Source of the DNA: Bradyrhizobium macuxiense
GTDB taxonomy: Bacteria > Pseudomonadota > Alphaproteobacteria > Rhizobiales > Xanthobacteraceae
NCBI RefSeq assembly: GCF_007993935.1
Contig: NZ_VITY01000006.1
Coordinates: 1-64,000, forward strand
Direction: 5' to 3'
DNA length: 64,000 nucleotides
Position numbers and translations under genes: made by a program. Shown here piece by piece: positions 34,420 to 42,995 of this stretch (positions are counted from its first letter, which is position 1; each line of letters begins with the position of its first letter). The notes beneath the pieces are model-generated. The model was not told the origin of the DNA. It worked only from the letters and a program-made list of their open reading frames with translations, and searched no databases.

Positions 34420-35637
34420 TCAGGCCGCAGTGAGCAGCTCGCCGACCTTCTCATAGGCCTCGCCCTTGAACCGCATCAGCTGAAACTGCTTGATCGGCAC
34501 ATAGTCGCTCGGCGTGGTGTTGAGAGCGATGCCGGGAATCAGCAGCGGCGCGGCGAAGTTCTTCAGGTTGGTCGCCTGGTGCAGGATGTTGGCGCGGGTC
34601 AGTTGGTCGCCGCATTGGCTAACGACGTGAGCGGCAGTTGCCGCCGCGGTGTAGCCGATCGCATAGAGGTCGTCCGCGCGGTCAGCATTGGGGACGTAGC
34701 GGTCGAGGAACGCCATGTACTGCTTCATGTCCGGCGTCTCGGCCCAGAGCGGATTGCCGGGGTCCATCCGGGTCGCGAAGGCGAGAATGCCCTGGGCGAT
34801 CTCGAAACCCGCCGGCTTCAGCGTCGCGCGCACCGAGGCGTTGCCGGCGCCGAGGAACATCTGCGGCCGCCACGCGAGCGCGGCCATCTTGCGCAGCGCC
34901 TGGCTCGCCATCTTCGGGATGGTGATGAGGAACACCACGTCGGCGCCGGACAACTTCATCTGGACGATCTGGGAATCGATGGTGGGATCGCCGACCGAAT
35001 AGTTCAGCTCGGAGACGATCTGCGCGGTCTTCGCGCCCAATCCCGCCTTCAGTCCTGACAGCGTTGCCTTGCCGGCATCGTCGTTCTGGTACAGCACGCC
35101 GATCTTCGCATTGGGCGTTGAGCCGGCGATGTAACGGCCGACGACGCCTCCTTCGATCTCGTAGGTCGATCCGCCGACCATGGTCCACGGATTGGTGGCC
35201 GGATCCGACAGCTTGCTGGCGGCTGCCGCCAGGAACAGCTGCGGGACCTTTCGCACGTTCAAATATTTCTGCACGGCGATGTTGCCCGGCGTTCCCATCG
35301 CGCCGGCGATGAACAGCACCTCGTCGCCCTCGACCAGACGCCGTGCCGCTTCGACCGATTTCGGCGGGCTGTAGGCGTCGTCATAGTTGATGAACTTGAT
35401 CATGCGGCCATTGATGCCGCCGGCCTCGTTCAGCATGCGGAAATAGGCATCCATCGCATTGGCGAGCACACCGAACGACGACACCGGGCCGCTGAGCGGT
35501 CCGAACTGGCCGATGCGGATTTCCTGGTCGCTCGCACCGGGATCGTATGATCCTCCGGCAAATGCCTTGCCGCCAATCGACGCCGCGAGCCCGCCCGCCA
35601 TCGTCCCGAGCAGCGTTCGACGGCTGATCGTCATCAT
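34420..35637 (-). CDS. Liv-type ABC transporter substrate-binding protein with Tat signal
   Basis: A 405-residue Peripla_BP_6 binding protein. The N-terminus MMTISRRTLLGTMAGGLAAS has a twin-arginine motif (SRRTLL), so it is probably exported folded by Tat. Mature motifs: IRIGQFGPLSGPVSS, DDAYSPPKSVEAARRLVE and LYQNDDAGK. GGAGGAAACCC precedes the ATG at 35637. The DDAYSPPK(S/T)VE segment and overall length closely match the binding protein at 61183-62418, and both lie with CoA ligases, so the two probably bind related organic acids (inference). No permease is in cluster A. Confidence 0.9.
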   Translation of the reverse strand: MMTISRRTLLGTMAGGLAASIGGKAFAGGSYDPGASDQEIRIGQFGPLSGPVSSFGVLANAMDAYFRMLNEAGGINGRMIKFINYDDAYSPPKSVEAARRLVEGDEVLFIAGAMGTPGNIAVQKYLNVRKVPQLFLAAAASKLSDPATNPWTMVGGSTYEIEGGVVGRYIAGSTPNAKIGVLYQNDDAGKATLSGLKAGLGAKTAQIVSELNYSVGDPTIDSQIVQMKLSGADVVFLITIPKMASQALRKMAALAWRPQMFLGAGNASVRATLKPAGFEIAQGILAFATRMDPGNPLWAETPDMKQYMAFLDRYVPNADRADDLYAIGYTAAATAAHVVSQCGDQLTRANILHQATNLKNFAAPLLIPGIALNTTPSDYVPIKQFQLMRFKGEAYEKVGELLTAA

Positions 35638-35663
35638 GGGTTTCCTCCGTTGGATCGGGCGCT

Positions 35664-36638
35664 TTAGGCAGCGCCTCTTTCGAATGCCAGTTGATATTGC
35701 GCGGCGATCTCGTCGACGATGGCGGCCGCTCCCGTCACCGCATTGACGCCGGAGACCGAATGCCCGGCGCTCCAGACCTCGATCCAGCGCCGTGGTCCTT
35801 CCGCGTCGCTCTTGCCGCCGAACTTTTCGCGCGCACGCGCCTCCGACACGGACTCGTCGAGATTTGCAGGATCGAGGCCTGCAGCGACGATCGAGGGCCG
35901 CAGCATGCTGGCGTCGAGTCCGGTGAAAGCCCTGGTCAGCATGATGTCGTCGAGCGTGCTGTCGACCAGCATCCTCCGATAGGCATCGCTCGCCATGCTC
36001 TCGCGCGCCGCGATGAAGCGCGTTCCCATATAGGCAAGATCGCAGCCGAGCAGCCGCGCCGCGGCGAGCGCGGTGCCGTCGGTCACACCGCCCGCGAGCA
36101 CGACCGGACCGTCGAACATGGCGCGCACTGCGCGCACGAAGGCGAACGGATTGGCCCAGCCGGTTTGCCCGCCGGCGCCCGCGGTGAGCAGGATCAAACC
36201 GTCGGCGCCCGCCTCGATCGCCTTCTCCGCATGCCGCAGCGAGGCGATGTCCGCGAACACGAGACAGCCGACATCGTGCAGCGGCTGAACCGCCGCGGCC
36301 GGCGAGCCGACGCTGGTGATGACCATCTCGACCTTGTGCCGGACGAGGCAGGCGAGATCGTCCTTGAAGCGCGGCTGGCGGATGATGAGGTTCGGACAAT
36401 GCGGTGCGGCCGGGCGGCCGAGTTCGGCGACACCGCGCTCGATCTGGGTGAGCCAGGCATCGAGCTCCTCGACGGAGCGCGCGTTCGCGGTCGGAAATGC
36501 GCCGATCGCACCGGAACGGCAGACCGCGGTGACGAGATCGACGCCGGAGACACGCAGCATCGGCGCTGCGATCAGCGGCAGCCGAAGCCGCTGCGCGATC
36601 GCAGCTGGAAGCACGCTCCGGCGGGCAGCGACCTGCAT
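35664..36638 (-). CDS. Nitronate monooxygenase-like FMN protein lacking the catalytic His
   Basis: A 324-residue TIM-barrel FMN protein of the 2-nitropropane dioxygenase family. Typical segments: LPLIAAPMLRVSG, PNLIIRQPRF, VVLAGGVTDGTALAAARLLGCDLAYMGTRFIA (phosphate site, shown in part). The loop that carries the catalytic histidine in nitronate monooxygenases (GGHxG) reads GAGGQTG with Gln158, so oxidation of nitronates is unlikely; many operon-bound relatives share this and may be enoyl or keto reductases or dehydrogenases. ATG 36638 is two bases after the upstream stop; a GTG at 36656 is an alternative. In cluster A it may replace an acyl-CoA dehydrogenase step (inference). Confidence 0.8.
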   Translation of the reverse strand: MQVAARRSVLPAAIAQRLRLPLIAAPMLRVSGVDLVTAVCRSGAIGAFPTANARSVEELDAWLTQIERGVAELGRPAAPHCPNLIIRQPRFKDDLACLVRHKVEMVITSVGSPAAAVQPLHDVGCLVFADIASLRHAEKAIEAGADGLILLTAGAGGQTGWANPFAFVRAVRAMFDGPVVLAGGVTDGTALAAARLLGCDLAYMGTRFIAARESMASDAYRRMLVDSTLDDIMLTRAFTGLDASMLRPSIVAAGLDPANLDESVSEARAREKFGGKSDAEGPRRWIEVWSAGHSVSGVNAVTGAAAIVDEIAAQYQLAFERGAA

Positions 36639-36640
36639 GA

Positions 36641-37414
36641 TCAGCGCCCCTTCCACACCGGCTTACGCTTCTCGGCGAACGCCTTCAGACCCTCGACGCG
36701 ATCCTCGGAGTTGAAGGCGCGTTCCGCGATCGGCGCCTGCGCGGTCCATCCCGCTTCGTCGGTCCAGTTCGCGGCCTGGAAGACGATCTCCTTCGAGGCG
36801 GCCAGCGCCGTCGGGCCGTTGACCAGGATCTCGTTGCCGAAGGCAATCGCGGCCTCGAGCGCCTGCCCGGGTTCGACGAGCCGGTTCACGAGGCCAAGGC
36901 GCTCGAAATACTCCGCGCTCTTGAACTGCCCGGTCAGCGCCAGCTCCATGGCGACGTGATAGGGAATCCGCTTCGGCAAGCGGAACAGGCCGCCGCCGAC
37001 GGCGACGACATTGTGCCTGACTTCCGGCAGGCCCATCTTGGCGTCACGCGCGGCGACGATCAGGTCGCATGACAGGCAAAGTTCGAGCCCGCCGCCGACG
37101 GCATAGCCCTCGACAGCCGCGATCAGCGGCTTGCGCGGCGGCCGCCGAAACAATCCGAAGCCGCCGCGTTCGGTGACACCGCGTTCGCCGCGCGCCACCG
37201 CCTTGAGATCGGCGCCGGCCGAGAAATTGCCGCCCGCGCCGGTGATGACGCCGACGAACAGCGCATCCTCCGCGTCAAGCAGGTCCATCGCGTCGGAGAT
37301 GCCGCGCGCGAGCGCAAGATTGCACGCATTGCGCGCCTCCGGACGATTCAGGGTGACGACGAGGATGTGGCCGCGCCGTTCGGTCAGAACGACCTGTTCG
37401 TTCTCAGTGCTCAT
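36641..37414 (-). CDS. Enoyl-CoA hydratase/isomerase (crotonase) family protein
   Basis: A 257-residue crotonase. Oxyanion-hole segments are GNFSAGADLKAV and GGGLELCLSCDLIVAA; a candidate acid/base Glu lies in LELCLSCD and another in GLPEVRHNVV. The most likely role is hydration of a 2-enoyl-CoA made downstream of the cluster A ligase. Between an SDR gene (nine bases upstream) and the FMN protein gene (two bases downstream), all on the minus strand. C-terminus KRKPVWKGR is typical. Confidence 0.88.
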   Translation of the reverse strand: MSTENEQVVLTERRGHILVVTLNRPEARNACNLALARGISDAMDLLDAEDALFVGVITGAGGNFSAGADLKAVARGERGVTERGGFGLFRRPPRKPLIAAVEGYAVGGGLELCLSCDLIVAARDAKMGLPEVRHNVVAVGGGLFRLPKRIPYHVAMELALTGQFKSAEYFERLGLVNRLVEPGQALEAAIAFGNEILVNGPTALAASKEIVFQAANWTDEAGWTAQAPIAERAFNSEDRVEGLKAFAEKRKPVWKGR

Positions 37415-37423
37415 CGCTGCGCC

Positions 37424-38215
37424 TCACAATGCGAAGGTAAAGCCGCCATTGACCGGATAGGTCTGGCCGGTGATCCACGCGCTCGCATCGGAGGCGAGGA
37501 ACAGCACCATGTTGGCGACGTCAGACGGCAGGCCGGGGCGGCGGATGACGTACTTCTCCATCATCTTCTTCTGCATCTCGGGATTGGCCTTCAGCCGCGC
37601 CTCGATCGCAGGCGTCAGGGTCGCGGCAATCGCCACGCAGTTCGCCGTGATGTTGTGGCGGCCGAGCGATCGCGCGACTGCGCGCGTGAAGCCCGCGGCA
37701 CCCGCCTTCGCACCTGAATAAACCTCGAGGCCCGCTTCGCCGGCACGCCCGGCATCCGAGATGATGGTGACGATGCGGCCGCCCTTGCGCTCGATCATCT
37801 GCGGAATGCAGGCCGAGGCGCAGTTGATGACCCCGTAGAGATTGACGCCGATGAAGCTGTTCCAGACCTCAGGGCCGGTCTCCCAAAACGGCTTGCGCGC
37901 GTCGGGATCGGGGGTCGCGCCGGCATTGCCGGCATTGTTGACGAGCACGTCGATCGGGCCGAAAGCCTGCTCGGCCTTGCCGATCATCGCCTTCACCGAG
38001 GCGAGATCGGTGACGTCGGCCTGCGCCGCGATCGCCTTGCCGCCAGCGGCGTTGATTTCGCGCGCGACCTGCTCGGCGCGCTCAAGGAAGTAATCGTTAA
38101 CGACAATGCCGGCCGCATTGTGCGCGGCGAAATGCAGCGCGATCTGGCGCCCGACGCCCTGGCCCGCACCGGTGATCAGGGTCACCTTGCCGTTCAAATC
38201 AAGGATATCACTCAT
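37424..38215 (-). CDS. Short-chain dehydrogenase/reductase
   Basis: A 263-residue classical SDR. Cofactor motif TGAGQGVGRQIA at the N-terminus, NNAGNAG at about residues 88-94, and the catalytic pair Tyr-Ser-Gly-Ala-Lys in VYSGAKAGAAGF. It would oxidise a 3-hydroxyacyl-CoA or similar alcohol with NAD(P). Start ATG 38215 overlaps the ligase stop by four bases. Context (ligase, crotonase, DUF35/thiolase-like pair) suggests the 3-hydroxyacyl-CoA dehydrogenase step of a dedicated chain-shortening route (inference). Confidence 0.88.
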   Translation of the reverse strand: MSDILDLNGKVTLITGAGQGVGRQIALHFAAHNAAGIVVNDYFLERAEQVAREINAAGGKAIAAQADVTDLASVKAMIGKAEQAFGPIDVLVNNAGNAGATPDPDARKPFWETGPEVWNSFIGVNLYGVINCASACIPQMIERKGGRIVTIISDAGRAGEAGLEVYSGAKAGAAGFTRAVARSLGRHNITANCVAIAATLTPAIEARLKANPEMQKKMMEKYVIRRPGLPSDVANMVLFLASDASAWITGQTYPVNGGFTFAL

Positions 38216-39762
38216 ACGTTTCTCTCCCGTCCCTTCCAGTAGGGCTCGCGCAGTTCGCGCTTGAGCAGCTTGCCCATGGTGTTGCGTGGCAGTTCATCGA
38301 CGATCGACAGCGTCTTGGGCCGCTTGTACGAAGCGAGATGGTCGCGGCAGAACGCGAGGATCGCGGCCTCGTCGGTTTCGTGGCCGGGCTTCAGCTCGCA
38401 GAACGCCTTGACCTGCTCGCCGAACTCGTCGTCGGGGATGCCGATGACGGCGACGTCCTGCACATCGGGATGCCGGAGGATCGCAGCCTCGATCTCGGCC
38501 GGATAGATGTTGACGCCGCCGGCAATGATCATGTCCTTGGCGCGATCGGTGATGAACAGATAGCCGTCGTCGTCGAGCATCCCGACATCGCCGACGCGGA
38601 AATATCCATCGTCGTCGCGCGTGTCGGCTCCGAGCGGCTTGCCGTTGAGGTAGGAGCGGATCGTCACCGGCGTCCTGATCCAGATCTCGCCGGACCGGTT
38701 GCGCGGTAGCTCGCGCCCCTCGGTATCGCGAATCGAGATGTCGACATGCTTGTGCGGACGGCCGCTCGAGCCCGGCTTAAGCTCCTGCATCTCAGGCGGC
38801 AGGAAGCTGATCATGCCGACCTCGGTCGCGCCGTAGCCTTCGCCGAGAACACCGCCACCGAAAGTGCGGATGATCCAGCGCTTGAGTTCATAGGGCACCG
38901 GAGCCGCGCCGACCGAGAGCGCGCGGATCGACGACACGTCGTAGGTATCGAGCACGTCCTTCGGCAGCGCCGCGAGACGCTTGTACATGGTGGGGACGCC
39001 GGTCCAGTTGGTGACGCCATGCTGCGCGATCAGGCGAAGCGCGGCTTCGGGATCGAAACGGCGCATCATGACGGTCGGATTGCCGAGCTGGATCGCGCCC
39101 CAGACCTGGGAGGGGCCTGCGCCGTGATGCAGCGGCAGCGTCAGCAGCGACACCCCGCCCGGCTGGCCGCGCCGGGTCGATGCCACGTCGGAGAGATATT
39201 CGCTGGTGCGGGCATCCATCTGCACACCCGGCTGCAGCACCGAGACCACGCCCTTGGGCAGGCCGGTGGTGCCCGAGGTGTAAAGGATCAGCGGCGGCCG
39301 GCCGGTTGAATGCAGCGCCGGTTCGGCAGACGCCTCGAGCAGTTCGGAGAATGCGACGAAGCCGGGCGATGCCGCGCCGATCGAGACAGCGAGCTTGATC
39401 GGCAGGCCCTCGAATGCGGGCTTTAGCGCAGCTGGATCCTCATCGTCGCAGACGACGACCTGGGCGCCGCTGTTGGACAGCACATACTGCGTCTCCGACG
39501 GCGTCAGCCGCCAGTTCAGGCCGAGCAGCGAGCAGCGCAGCTTGCCGATCGCTTCGCTCAGGATCGGCCACTCGATCCGGATCTGGGTCCGCAGCACGAC
39601 GATGTCGCCGGAGACGACGCCGCGGGCCGCCAGGCCATGCGCCACACGGTTTGCCGCATCGTTGAGCTGCGACCACGTCATCCGGCGATCGCCTTCGATG
39701 AAGGCGACATCATCGGGGCGATTGGCCGCCCAATACTCGACGCTGTTAGGCAGAATGCTCAT
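38212..39762 (-). CDS. Acyl-CoA synthetase (AMP-forming), cluster A
   Basis: A 516-residue ANL-family ligase that activates a carboxylic acid with ATP and CoA. P-loop YTSGTTGLPKG (residues 161-171), LGEGYGATEVG, FRVGDVGMLDDDGYLFITDRAKD and the C-terminal lysine region NTMGKLLKREL are complete. ATG 39762 lies in the TetR stop (ATGA overlap); the frame extends upstream only through the TetR gene. It opens the pathway of cluster A. Acid chain or ring type cannot be told from these motifs. Confidence 0.92.
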   Translation of the reverse strand: MSILPNSVEYWAANRPDDVAFIEGDRRMTWSQLNDAANRVAHGLAARGVVSGDIVVLRTQIRIEWPILSEAIGKLRCSLLGLNWRLTPSETQYVLSNSGAQVVVCDDEDPAALKPAFEGLPIKLAVSIGAASPGFVAFSELLEASAEPALHSTGRPPLILYTSGTTGLPKGVVSVLQPGVQMDARTSEYLSDVASTRRGQPGGVSLLTLPLHHGAGPSQVWGAIQLGNPTVMMRRFDPEAALRLIAQHGVTNWTGVPTMYKRLAALPKDVLDTYDVSSIRALSVGAAPVPYELKRWIIRTFGGGVLGEGYGATEVGMISFLPPEMQELKPGSSGRPHKHVDISIRDTEGRELPRNRSGEIWIRTPVTIRSYLNGKPLGADTRDDDGYFRVGDVGMLDDDGYLFITDRAKDMIIAGGVNIYPAEIEAAILRHPDVQDVAVIGIPDDEFGEQVKAFCELKPGHETDEAAILAFCRDHLASYKRPKTLSIVDELPRNTMGKLLKRELREPYWKGRERNV

Positions 39763-40409
39763 TTCGCCAGCCTTCCTTCGACCGTGGCAACGAAGCGCGC
39801 GCTGATGGCCTCGAGATCGACGCCCTCCGGATCGACCAGCCACTGCGCCACAGATCCGCGCAGGCCAGCGAGGATCAGCGCGCTCTCGGTCTCCGGATCG
39901 ATGTCGGCGCGCAACCGGCCTGCGGCGATCCCCGCCCTGAGGCCGGCAGCGATCTCGCCTCTCGTCTCGCGGTTGAGCTTGGCAACCGTCGCCGTGATCG
40001 GCGGCACGGTGAGCGCGCCCGCCAGCACAGCGTGAAACGCGCGCGCCATGACAGGCGTCCGCGCCGGCATCACGAAGTAGTATTTGAACGACGCGATCAG
40101 GCCGTCATAGCCGGTCAGTTCCGGCGAGGCGGCGCGGCGGTCGGTGATGAATGAATCGATGATGTAGGCGCCGAGCGCCGACAGCAGGTCCGCCTTGGTC
40201 TTGAAATAGTGCGACGGCAGCCCGCGGCTGTAGCCGGCGCGCGCGCCGGCCTCCGCCAGGGTGATCGCCTCAAGCCCGTTTTCGGCGACGATCAGCGCGG
40301 CGGCTTCAAGGATCCGCCGCTCCGCCTCGTCGCGGCGCTCGACCTGCGTCCGCCGTGACGCCGGTGCGTCATCCCGCGGCTCCTGCGCGCGTCGAACTGC
40401 TCGTGCCAT
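39759..40409 (-). CDS. TetR family transcriptional regulator, cluster A
   Basis: A 216-residue TetR-type repressor: N-terminal helix-turn-helix (RRILEAAALIVAENGLEAITL... AGARAGYSRGLPSHYFKTKADLL, residues about 28-75) and a helical ligand domain. First gene of the leftward cluster A operon and divergent from the DUF35 gene. An 18-bp palindrome at 40470-40487 in the shared promoter region is its probable operator. The ligand is probably an acyl-CoA or the free acid of the pathway (inference). Confidence 0.88.
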   Translation of the reverse strand: MARAVRRAQEPRDDAPASRRTQVERRDEAERRILEAAALIVAENGLEAITLAEAGARAGYSRGLPSHYFKTKADLLSALGAYIIDSFITDRRAASPELTGYDGLIASFKYYFVMPARTPVMARAFHAVLAGALTVPPITATVAKLNRETRGEIAAGLRAGIAAGRLRADIDPETESALILAGLRGSVAQWLVDPEGVDLEAISARFVATVEGRLAK

Positions 40410-40469
40410 TCAGCTTCGCTCCCTTTGCCGTGCGGCCACTTCTTGCTTGCATTCAAGCTAGAATGATGT

Positions 40470-40487
40470 TTGTTGGTCAGTCAACAA
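40470..40487. promoter_or_regulatory. Palindrome between TetR and the DUF35 gene; likely operator
   Basis: TTGTTG, GTCAGT, CAACAA. It lies 19 bases before the DUF35 start and 61 bases before the TetR start, so binding could block both. Length and symmetry suit a TetR dimer. Confidence 0.6.
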
Positions 40488-40505
40488 GTTTCTTTGGAGG
40501 AAACC

Positions 40506-40925
40506 ATGCAACCGAACAAGCTGTTGAAACCAGGCCTGTATTCCGAGGGGTCGAGCGATCGAGATGGGGCGACGGTCCGCCTCAAGGGCGGCCGGTGCCG
40601 CTGCGGATACGTGTTCTTCCCGATGCAGACCTATGGCTGCGAGCGCTGCGGCAGCCATGGCGATGCGCTGACGCCCTGCGAGCTACCGGCCAACGGAACG
40701 CTGCTTGCGGAAGCGACCGTTCACTTGCATGCCGACAAGAACCGCCCGGCCCCCTTCACCATCGTCAAGGTTGCGCTCGACGACGGGCCTGTGATCCGCA
40801 CCCTGCTGGCCGATGACAGCGCACCGGTTGTGCCGGGCCAGCGCGTGACCGGCCGGCTCGCCCCGGTCGGACAAGGCGAGAGCGGCGAGACCGTGCTCGA
40901 TCTCCGCTTCAGCATCGCACCCTGA
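40506..40925 (+). CDS. DUF35 OB-fold protein with zinc ribbon (ChsH2 C-domain-like)
   Basis: A 139-residue protein: a rubredoxin-like zinc ribbon with Cys31, Cys33, Cys45 and Cys48 (CRCGYVFFP...CERCGS), then an OB-fold (about 55-139). DUF35 proteins bind acyl-CoA and form complexes with thiolase-fold partners; in actinobacterial and proteobacterial steroid breakdown the DUF35 domain of ChsH2 activates the Ltp2 retro-aldolase. Here the thiolase-like partner follows 18 bases downstream. GGAGG six bases before ATG 40506 decides the start. Confidence 0.88.
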   Translation: MQPNKLLKPGLYSEGSSDRDGATVRLKGGRCRCGYVFFPMQTYGCERCGSHGDALTPCELPANGTLLAEATVHLHADKNRPAPFTIVKVALDDGPVIRTLLADDSAPVVPGQRVTGRLAPVGQGESGETVLDLRFSIAP

Positions 40926-40943
40926 CCGATCCGGAGCTTCGCC

Positions 40944-42083
40944 ATGACACGATCACTCAACGAACTGCGGCCGGTCTACGTCGTCGGCATCGGCTGGCAT
41001 CGCTATCAGAACCCGAGCGAGACACCTTATGTGGAGCTCGGCCTCACCGCGATCCGCTCAGCGCTTGCAGATGCGCGCATCGAATGGCCCGCGGTGGAAT
41101 CGAGCTATGTCGCGACCGCGCTGCTCGGCATGGCGTCGGGCCGGCCGATGCTGCGCCATCTCGGCGCGACCGGTGCACCGCTGATGCATGTCGAGAATGC
41201 GTCGGCCTCCGGATCGACCGCGTTCCGCCACGCCTGCATCGAAGTCGCCAGCGGCATCTCCGACGTTGCGCTGGCGGTCGGCGTCGACAAGCGCAACCCG
41301 GTGCGGCGCTCGGACACCGGCATCGGACACCTTGCCGAAGACGCCGTCGTCCCCTTCACCCATTTCGCGCTGCTGACCAATGAATACGCAGTCCGCCACA
41401 ACGCCTCGGCCGAGGACATCGCGCGGGTCGCCGTGAAGAACCATCACAATGGCGCCAAGAATCCGAACGCGCAGCGGCAGCAGGAGCGCACGCTCGACGA
41501 GGTGCTCGGCGGCAAGCGGGTGTCCGGATCGCTGACGGCACTGCAATGCACGCCGATCGGCGAAGGCGCCGCGGCGGTCATCGTCGCATCCGAAGACGGC
41601 ATTCGCAGGCTAGGCATCGACGCCGGCCGCGCCATCCGCACCACGGCGTCGGTCGGCCGCAGCGAGCGGGTCTATCCGCCCGGCGCCGGCTTCGACGCGG
41701 CGCTCACCAAGGAGACCGCGGATCTCGCATTGGCGCAGGCCAAGCTGGCGCCGAAAGATATCGACATCATCGAGCTGCACGACGCCTTTACGGTCGAGGA
41801 GTTGCACTACATCGAGAGCATCGGACTCTGCCCCGAGGGGCACGGCGTTCGCATGCTGAAGGAGGGAGCGCTCGATATCGGCGGGCAATGCGCGATCAAT
41901 CCTTCCGGCGGCCTGATCGCGATGGGACATCCGATCGGCCCGACCGGGATCGGCCAGATCGGCGAGATCGTGATGCAACTCCGTGGGGAAGCCGGCCCGC
42001 GCCAGCATGGCGGCGCGCGGACCGGGCTGGCGCATATGGTGGGCGTCGGCGCGGTCTGTTACGTGCACATCCTGCAGAAGTAA
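40944..42083 (+). CDS. Thiolase-fold protein without the nucleophilic cysteine (SCP-x/Ltp2-like)
   Basis: A 379-residue thiolase superfamily protein. The position of the acyl-accepting cysteine reads VENASASGS (residues 83-91), with Ser87 where true thiolases have Cys, while the C-terminal GHPIGPTG (His329) and a Cys372 near the end remain, and ELHDAF (His279) matches the SCP-x/Ltp branch. Loss of the nucleophile plus an adjacent DUF35 partner is the pattern of Ltp2-type aldol lyases, which cleave 3-hydroxyacyl-CoA instead of doing thiolysis. I therefore infer retro-aldol cleavage of an acyl-CoA. Standard thiolysis cannot be excluded. Confidence 0.85.
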   Translation: MTRSLNELRPVYVVGIGWHRYQNPSETPYVELGLTAIRSALADARIEWPAVESSYVATALLGMASGRPMLRHLGATGAPLMHVENASASGSTAFRHACIEVASGISDVALAVGVDKRNPVRRSDTGIGHLAEDAVVPFTHFALLTNEYAVRHNASAEDIARVAVKNHHNGAKNPNAQRQQERTLDEVLGGKRVSGSLTALQCTPIGEGAAAVIVASEDGIRRLGIDAGRAIRTTASVGRSERVYPPGAGFDAALTKETADLALAQAKLAPKDIDIIELHDAFTVEELHYIESIGLCPEGHGVRMLKEGALDIGGQCAINPSGGLIAMGHPIGPTGIGQIGEIVMQLRGEAGPRQHGGARTGLAHMVGVGAVCYVHILQK

Positions 42084-42100
42084 CGCTGCCGCTCGAAAAC

Positions 42101-42124
42101 GCGCCAGCTCAAGCGCGCTGGCGC
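42101..42124. terminator. Bidirectional hairpin between convergent genes
   Basis: GCGCCAGC (42101-42108), eight-base loop, GCTGGCGC (42117-42124), just after the thiolase-like stop (42083) and overlapping the TetR stop (42109-42111). Perfect 8-bp GC-rich stem; no clear T-run. Confidence 0.5.
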
Positions 42125-42744
42125 AGCGGCCGCGCGGCATCCTTCGCCGGCACCGGCATGGTGAAACCGTACAGGAACAGGTCCACCACCATGTCGGCGA
42201 ACTCGCCAGGGTCGATGCCGCCCTTGGGGTCGTACCAGGTATGGCTGAAGTTCAGGATGCCGAACAGCATCATGCTGTAGATCTTCTTGGTCCGCTTGAC
42301 GATCTTGCCTTCCTTGTCGAGCTTGACCAGAAGATCCGAGACCGTGTCGACGATCTGGCGCTCCAGCGCCTTGATCGCGTCCTGCTCGGTCTCGCCCAGG
42401 AACGAGAGGTCGTTGAGGATCACGCGCTGCTCGTCGCTCGAGCGCGCATTGAGCGCGACGATGGCCTGGATCGCAGCGCGGAACTGCTCCAGCACCGTCG
42501 CCTTGCCGGCCATCGCGACCTCGACATCGGCGATCATCTCGCGGATATGGGCATCGAGGATCGCGAACAGGATCGCTTCCTTCGAATCGAAATAATGATA
42601 CAGCGCGCCGCGCGACAGCTTGCAGGCATCGGCAAGGTCGGCGATCGAGGCACGCATATAGCCTTGCCGTGCGAACAGGCCGCAGGCGGTGGTGAGAATG
42701 CCCCGCTGGATCTCGTCGTAATTTTCTGAGCGCGTCCGCGCCAT
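42109..42744 (-). CDS. TetR family transcriptional regulator, cluster B
   Basis: A 211-residue TetR regulator with helix-turn-helix (GILTTACGLFARQGYMRASIADLADACKLSRGALYHYFDSKEAIL, about residues 15-58, quoted in parts: ACKLSRGALYHYF) and a ligand domain of the TetR_C_33/PaaR-KstR2-like type. It is divergent from the FAD oxidoreductase-LivFG operon. Two motif copies lie in the shared promoter (42860-42869 partial and 42895-42921), and a near copy is found before the Rieske operon, so it probably controls all of cluster B. Acyl-CoA effector is likely (inference). Confidence 0.88.
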   Translation of the reverse strand: MARTRSENYDEIQRGILTTACGLFARQGYMRASIADLADACKLSRGALYHYFDSKEAILFAILDAHIREMIADVEVAMAGKATVLEQFRAAIQAIVALNARSSDEQRVILNDLSFLGETEQDAIKALERQIVDTVSDLLVKLDKEGKIVKRTKKIYSMMLFGILNFSHTWYDPKGGIDPGEFADMVVDLFLYGFTMPVPAKDAARPLRQRA

Positions 42745-42894
42745 ACCTGTCTCTCTCGTCCACCATCGGCGCCGCCGGAATCGGGCAGCCGCCGTCTCTC
42801 TATACTACTGCGGCTCCGCGCCCTCCTCCCCTTTGCGGGCACCATCCACCAGAACTGTTCGACCGTTCGCGTCGGGCTTTGACCTGCGTCAAAA

Positions 42895-42921
42895 AATAAT
42901 TTGAACGACCGGTCGGATTAT
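42895..42921. promoter_or_regulatory. Putative cluster B TetR operator, site 1
   Basis: AATAAT then TTGAACGACCGGTCGGATTAT, with palindromic core CGACCGGTCG (42906-42915). It matches the site at 57725-57751 in 21 of 27 positions. It lies 75 bases before the oxidoreductase GTG. A half copy CGACCGTTCG is at 42860-42869. Confidence 0.7.
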
Positions 42922-42995
42922 ATTAGACTGCCCGTCATCAAGCAAGCGGATTGCGCACGCCGAGACCAACCCGGCGGCATCGAGGGAGGCTGCGC

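Noticed and set aside
42745..42995. Small gene between the TetR and the FAD oxidoreductase
   Set aside because: Frames here are short extensions of the neighbours; the stretch is better explained as promoter and operator DNA.
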